Origin: Flavobacterium sp. AED
GTDB lineage: Bacteria > Bacteroidota > Bacteroidia > Flavobacteriales > Flavobacteriaceae
Length of the DNA stretch: 64,000 nucleotides
Assembly (NCBI RefSeq): GCF_000812945.1
Contig: NZ_JSYM01000001.1
Span: forward strand, 124,001 to 188,000
Direction: 5' to 3'
The position numbers were made by a program, and so were the translations under genes. Under the pieces are notes generated by a model. The model was not told where the DNA came from and did no database searches. It saw nothing but the letters and a program-made list of their open reading frames with translations. Below, piece after piece: positions 63,619 to 64,000 of this stretch (the stretch's first letter is position 1; each line of letters starts with the position of its first letter).

Positions 63619-64000
63619 CTAACGGAATACTATATTTATTATATCCCTATAATTCAATCCAAGTAAACTATTTGCAGAGCCTACTTTAGAAGGATTGCTT
63701 CTAAAAATGGCAATTTCTAGAAAACCGGCTTCATTGAAAATGGCTAATTTTTCCCCTTCATAATATTTTATCGGATATTTATCAGAACTCGCAATCGCTG
63801 AATAGTTTGGTAAAATGGTTTTGATATTTTTGGTTTTTAATACAATCTCATAAGGTCGTCCTTTGGCAACTTCAATAAAATATTTTTTAGTAATATTAGT
63901 CACCACGTTTCCAAAATGGTCAATGTAAATTACGTGACCCTTTAAAGAATTGCCATCAATAGCCATTAGAGCTTGTAAGTCAGTTACTTGCTTAATACTA
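63619..64000 (-). CDS. SAM hydrolase / SAM hydroxide adenosyltransferase, C-terminal part (runs off the window)
   Basis: The frame is open through the window edge, giving about 126 C-terminal residues of a DUF62-family enzyme that hydrolyses S-adenosylmethionine to adenosine and methionine. The visible part is the C-terminal beta-barrel domain: GHVIYIDHFGNVVTNITKKY, YSAIASSDKYPIKYYEGEKL and AIFNEAGFLEIAIFRSNPSK, ending with LLGLNYRDIINIVF. The Met at 63966 is internal, not the start. The gene is in the same run as the ABM protein and gldFG. Confidence 0.88.
   Translation of the reverse strand, partial: SIKQVTDLQALMAIDGNSLKGHVIYIDHFGNVVTNITKKYFIEVAKGRPYEIVLKTKNIKTILPNYSAIASSDKYPIKYYEGEKLAIFNEAGFLEIAIFRSNPSKVGSANSLLGLNYRDIINIVFR

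Overview
The window is AT-rich chromosomal DNA from a Flavobacterium-like member of the Bacteroidota. The main evidence is the gliding genes gldF and gldG, a FecI/FecR/TonB-receptor cassette, a fused E1 alpha/beta 2-oxoacid dehydrogenase, a KTSC-type J-protein, lipoproteins starting MKK..C, and promoter-like boxes of the TTG / TAnnTTTG type. Most of it is housekeeping and cell-envelope sequence. I see no CRISPR array, phage, integrase or classical insertion sequence.

Layout. 0-2.8 kb: a partial AraC-like regulator, then an operon of an M23 peptidase, a lipoprotein and a secreted protein, plus a small lipoprotein. 2.9-9.2 kb: fused E1 dehydrogenase, a large M1-peptidase-like protein whose zinc site is lost, and a LOG-family nucleotide hydrolase. 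9.2-10 kb: the most unusual stretch. It holds a hairpin repeat, a detached second copy of the uvrA 3' end, and a Vsr-like (DUF559) nuclease gene bracketed by three copies of a GC-rich palindromic repeat. 10-21 kb: uvrA, a DUF389 membrane protein, a ClC channel, and an operon acpH-ggt-ggt-alkD. 21-24 kb: glmM, a cupin gene broken by a one-base frameshift, and a small monooxygenase-like protein. 24-31 kb: TonB receptor, FecR and ECF sigma factor, divergent from a repeat lipoprotein, an archaemetzincin-like lipoprotein and an outer-membrane barrel. 31-38.8 kb: barrel and DM13 lipoprotein, class V aminotransferase, acyltransferase, rhomboid protease, SIMPL protein, tRNA-Tyr, and a DUF4369-thioredoxin gene interrupted by an in-frame TGA. 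39-45.5 kb: small hypotheticals, J-KTSC protein, CHASE/PAS histidine kinase with a single-domain response regulator, a basic/acidic pair of small proteins, YchJ. 45.5-51.9 kb: VWA protein with AAA ATPase, 2OG oxygenase, 2H phosphoesterase, EamA transporter, saccharopine-dehydrogenase-like protein. 51.9-64 kb: an ORF remnant, GH130 enzyme, mnmE, two universal stress proteins, a membrane MutS-like ATPase, dnaN, gldG, gldF, a monooxygenase-like protein and the end of a SAM hydrolase gene.

The best candidates for something undescribed are the palindromic-repeat/DUF559 unit at the uvrA 3' end and the sigma/anti-sigma/receptor locus with its divergent surface-protein set. Three genes look broken (cupin, DUF4369-thioredoxin, ORF remnant at 52 kb) and one fragment duplicates the uvrA end. 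All family assignments were made by eye from motifs, length and context; no database search was run.
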